Part shown: in pieces, positions 5,504 to 6,865 of the stretch
Numbering within the stretch: position 1 is the first letter of the stretch
How the letters are laid out: the number at the start of each line of letters is the position of its first letter
Source: Actinomycetes bacterium
GTDB taxonomy: Bacteria > Actinomycetota > Actinomycetes > S36-B12
Length of the DNA stretch: 6,865 nucleotides
Assembly (NCBI GenBank): GCA_030425745.1
Contig: JAUHZW010000117.1
Coordinates: 1-6,865 of the forward strand
Reading direction: 5' to 3'
Position numbers and translations under genes: made by a program
Notes under the pieces: generated by a model
Database searches by the model: none
What the model was told of the DNA's origin: nothing
The model's input: the letters and a program-made list of their open reading frames with translations, nothing else

Positions 5504-6624
5504 CTACTTCACGCGCCAGAGCTTGAGGAACTGGTTGCGGTAGTCCTTGACGCCCAGGTAGTCACCATCGGCCGTGAGGACGGCCTTGTCGATGTTCTGC
5601 GGCGTCAGGATCTGCGTGGGCAGATCGTTGGTGACGTACGGCATGCCGACCGAGTTGCGGGCCATGCTGTCGACGACGCTGTAGCCGACGATGGGCAGCG
5701 AGTAGCCGGTCCATGCCGACTCAGTGCCGTCCTTCAGACCCTGGATGTTGGCCTTGCCGGCGGTCAGACCACCGATCTGAGCCTTGCCGTTGAGGCCAGC
5801 GGACTTCAGGGCGGCGGGAACGCCGACCATCCAGCCACCGAGGTCAGACACGAGCCAGTTGGTGCTCGGGTTGGCCTTCATGATGCTGACGACGGCCGAG
5901 GGCACCTTGCCCGCGAAGATGTCGGTCAGCTGCTGCGGGTTCGCCTCGTACTTGCAGGTCGGGCACAGGCGCTTGAGGTTCTTCTCGTAGGCCTGATCGA
6001 AGCGGATGAGGATCGGGTACAGCGGCACCGTGATGCCCTGCACGTTGGCCTTGCCGTTGGTGTTGGCCACCGTGTAGGCCGCGATCATCTGGCCCCAGCG
6101 GTCCAGCATCTTCGGGCCGGCGATGTGGGTGTCCTCGAGAGCGGAGACCGGCTTGCTCATGCAGGCCGAGCAGATCACGACGACGCCCTGCTTCTTGGCC
6201 TTCGGCAGAAGGTCAGACAGCGTGGAGGGCTCGATGCCGGAGATGTGGATGTAGTCCGGCTTGAGGGACAGGGCCTGGGAGAACAGCTTGCGCTGGGTCT
6301 CCGGGTCGACCGCACCCACGAGCTCCTTGGACTTCCAGCCGAGGTCCTTCGACGCGGCCATGATCGCCTCGTCGAGCACCTGTTCTCGTCACCACCGTTG
6401 GAGAGCATGACCACGTACTTGCCCTTCGGGGGCCTCTTGGTCAGCTTCTTGGTGATCCCGATGTTCTTTGGGTTGGGGCTGTAGCGCCCAACGATCTTCT
6501 TGGCGGTCGCGACGCCGTCGGCAGCCGGGGCTGCAGCAGGCGCGGAGGTGGCGGCCGGCGCGATGCCGACCAGAGCCAGCGACCCAGCCGCGACGAGCGC
6601 GGCTGCTGCGATGGTCTTGCGCAT
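5504..6624 (-). pseudogene. Secreted periplasmic-binding-protein-like (ABC transporter substrate-binding) gene with a frameshift
   Basis: Two adjoining frames together encode one sugar-type substrate-binding protein of about 373 residues. ATG 6624, preceded by GGAAGAG at 6631-6637, begins a Sec-type signal peptide: M-R-K, a hydrophobic Ala/Leu/Val core to about 22, then an Ala/Pro-rich region with a likely AxA cleavage site. No lipobox Cys is present. The mature start includes K-G-K-Y-V-V-M-L-S-N-G-G-D-E (67-80), the first strand of the type I binding fold. After codon 81 this frame becomes meaningless and would stop at 6175 (149 residues). The fold continues one frame over from about 6382 (Q-V-L-D-E-A-I) to the TAG at 5504. 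Inserting one base near 6382 restores it. Two C-x-x-C pairs are seen, C-S-A-C and C-P-T-C. Known of the family: such proteins deliver ligands to ABC permeases, none of which is in the window. It may be a true pseudogene or a sequencing error. Confidence 0.8.
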
Positions 6625-6803
6625 GGTTCTCTCTTCCAGTAGGGGGCCATGTGAACCCGAGCCCCGCAAAAGTACCTGCACGTCCTAGGAATGGGAAGGG
6701 GTTTTGCTGACTTTCTTCACCTTTTCTCTCCACTGGCGCTCACCAATGAGGCCTGGCGTCGCGTGTGACGGGTGAGAAACTGAAGTCCGCGTTGAGTTGT
6801 ACA
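6625..6803 (-). other. Upstream region of the binding-protein gene
   Basis: No gene was recognised here. It should contain the promoter of the frameshifted binding-protein gene. A TACTTT hexamer on the minus strand (about 6669-6674) fits a TANNNT -10 box roughly 45 bases before the ATG, but no acceptable -35 accompanies it. A purine-rich stretch on the minus strand around 6707-6731 has no clear function. Confidence 0.35.
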
Positions 6804-6848
6804 CGCATACAGCTCGGCTCCCCGTACGAGGGAGCCGAGCTGTATGCG
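6804..6848. terminator. Perfect 19-base-arm hairpin, probable terminator
   Basis: Arms 6804-6822 and 6830-6848 are perfectly complementary with a 7-base loop that itself contains the palindrome CGTACG. No T-run follows on either strand. The position beyond the start of the binding-protein gene suggests it ends a transcription unit lying to the right of the window. A dispersed palindromic repeat is the alternative. Confidence 0.6.
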
Positions 6849-6865
6849 GTGACGTGCGACTGGTG

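Noticed and set aside
6375..6392. Programmed -1 frameshift in the binding-protein gene
   Set aside because: The overlap has no X-XXY-YYZ slippery sequence and no adjacent stimulatory hairpin that I could see, so a simple one-base loss is more likely.
5447..6484. 345-codon open frame on the plus strand
   Set aside because: It is antisense to the binding-protein gene, begins inside its terminator, and has no recognisable motif.

Overview
The window comes from a GC-rich actinobacterium. The evidence is pervasive G/C at third codon positions, long antisense shadow ORFs, GTG starts, TANNNT -10 motifs placed for leaderless transcription, and protein families common in soil Actinomycetota such as Nocardioides-like or mycobacteria-like lineages. 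The genus cannot be fixed from this sequence. No rRNA, tRNA, CRISPR array or transposase was seen.

Layout. Positions 1-3049 hold a tightly packed minus-strand operon, read from right to left: an NTF2/SnoaL-like protein (3049-2489), a tyrosine-phosphatase-like protein with a CxxGKDRTG active site (2492-1731), an NAD(P)-dependent aldehyde dehydrogenase (1734-277) and a histidine phosphatase running off the left edge (270-1). Two junctions are 4-base start/stop overlaps and the third is a 6-base gap, so the genes are probably co-transcribed and translationally coupled. A HutC/UTRA-type GntR regulator is divergently transcribed from 3116. The 66-base gap between the two start codons contains mirror-image leaderless promoter signals and overlapping palindromes next to the regulator start, so the GntR protein is the likely controller of the operon and of itself.

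The GntR gene converges on a Rieske non-heme iron oxygenase alpha subunit (5371-3929, minus). A long hairpin with 25-base arms and one mismatch separates the two stop codons. The oxygenase has its own promoter with a 10-base direct repeat around the -35 box. Right of it, also on the minus strand, lies a secreted periplasmic-binding-protein-type gene (6624-5504). It carries a single-base frameshift after about codon 81 and ends in a clear intrinsic terminator. The right-hand 241 bases hold its upstream region and a perfect 19-base-arm hairpin that probably ends or separates the next transcription unit.

How the parts may work together (inference): the set looks like an accessory catabolic locus for a small, probably cyclic or aromatic molecule. 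The binding protein would capture a ligand, the Rieske oxygenase would hydroxylate the substrate, and the NTF2-like protein and aldehyde dehydrogenase would isomerise/dehydrate and oxidise intermediates. The role of two unrelated phosphatases in the same operon is the most puzzling part. It raises the possibility of a phosphorylated intermediate or of phosphatase-based regulation. The substrate is unknown.
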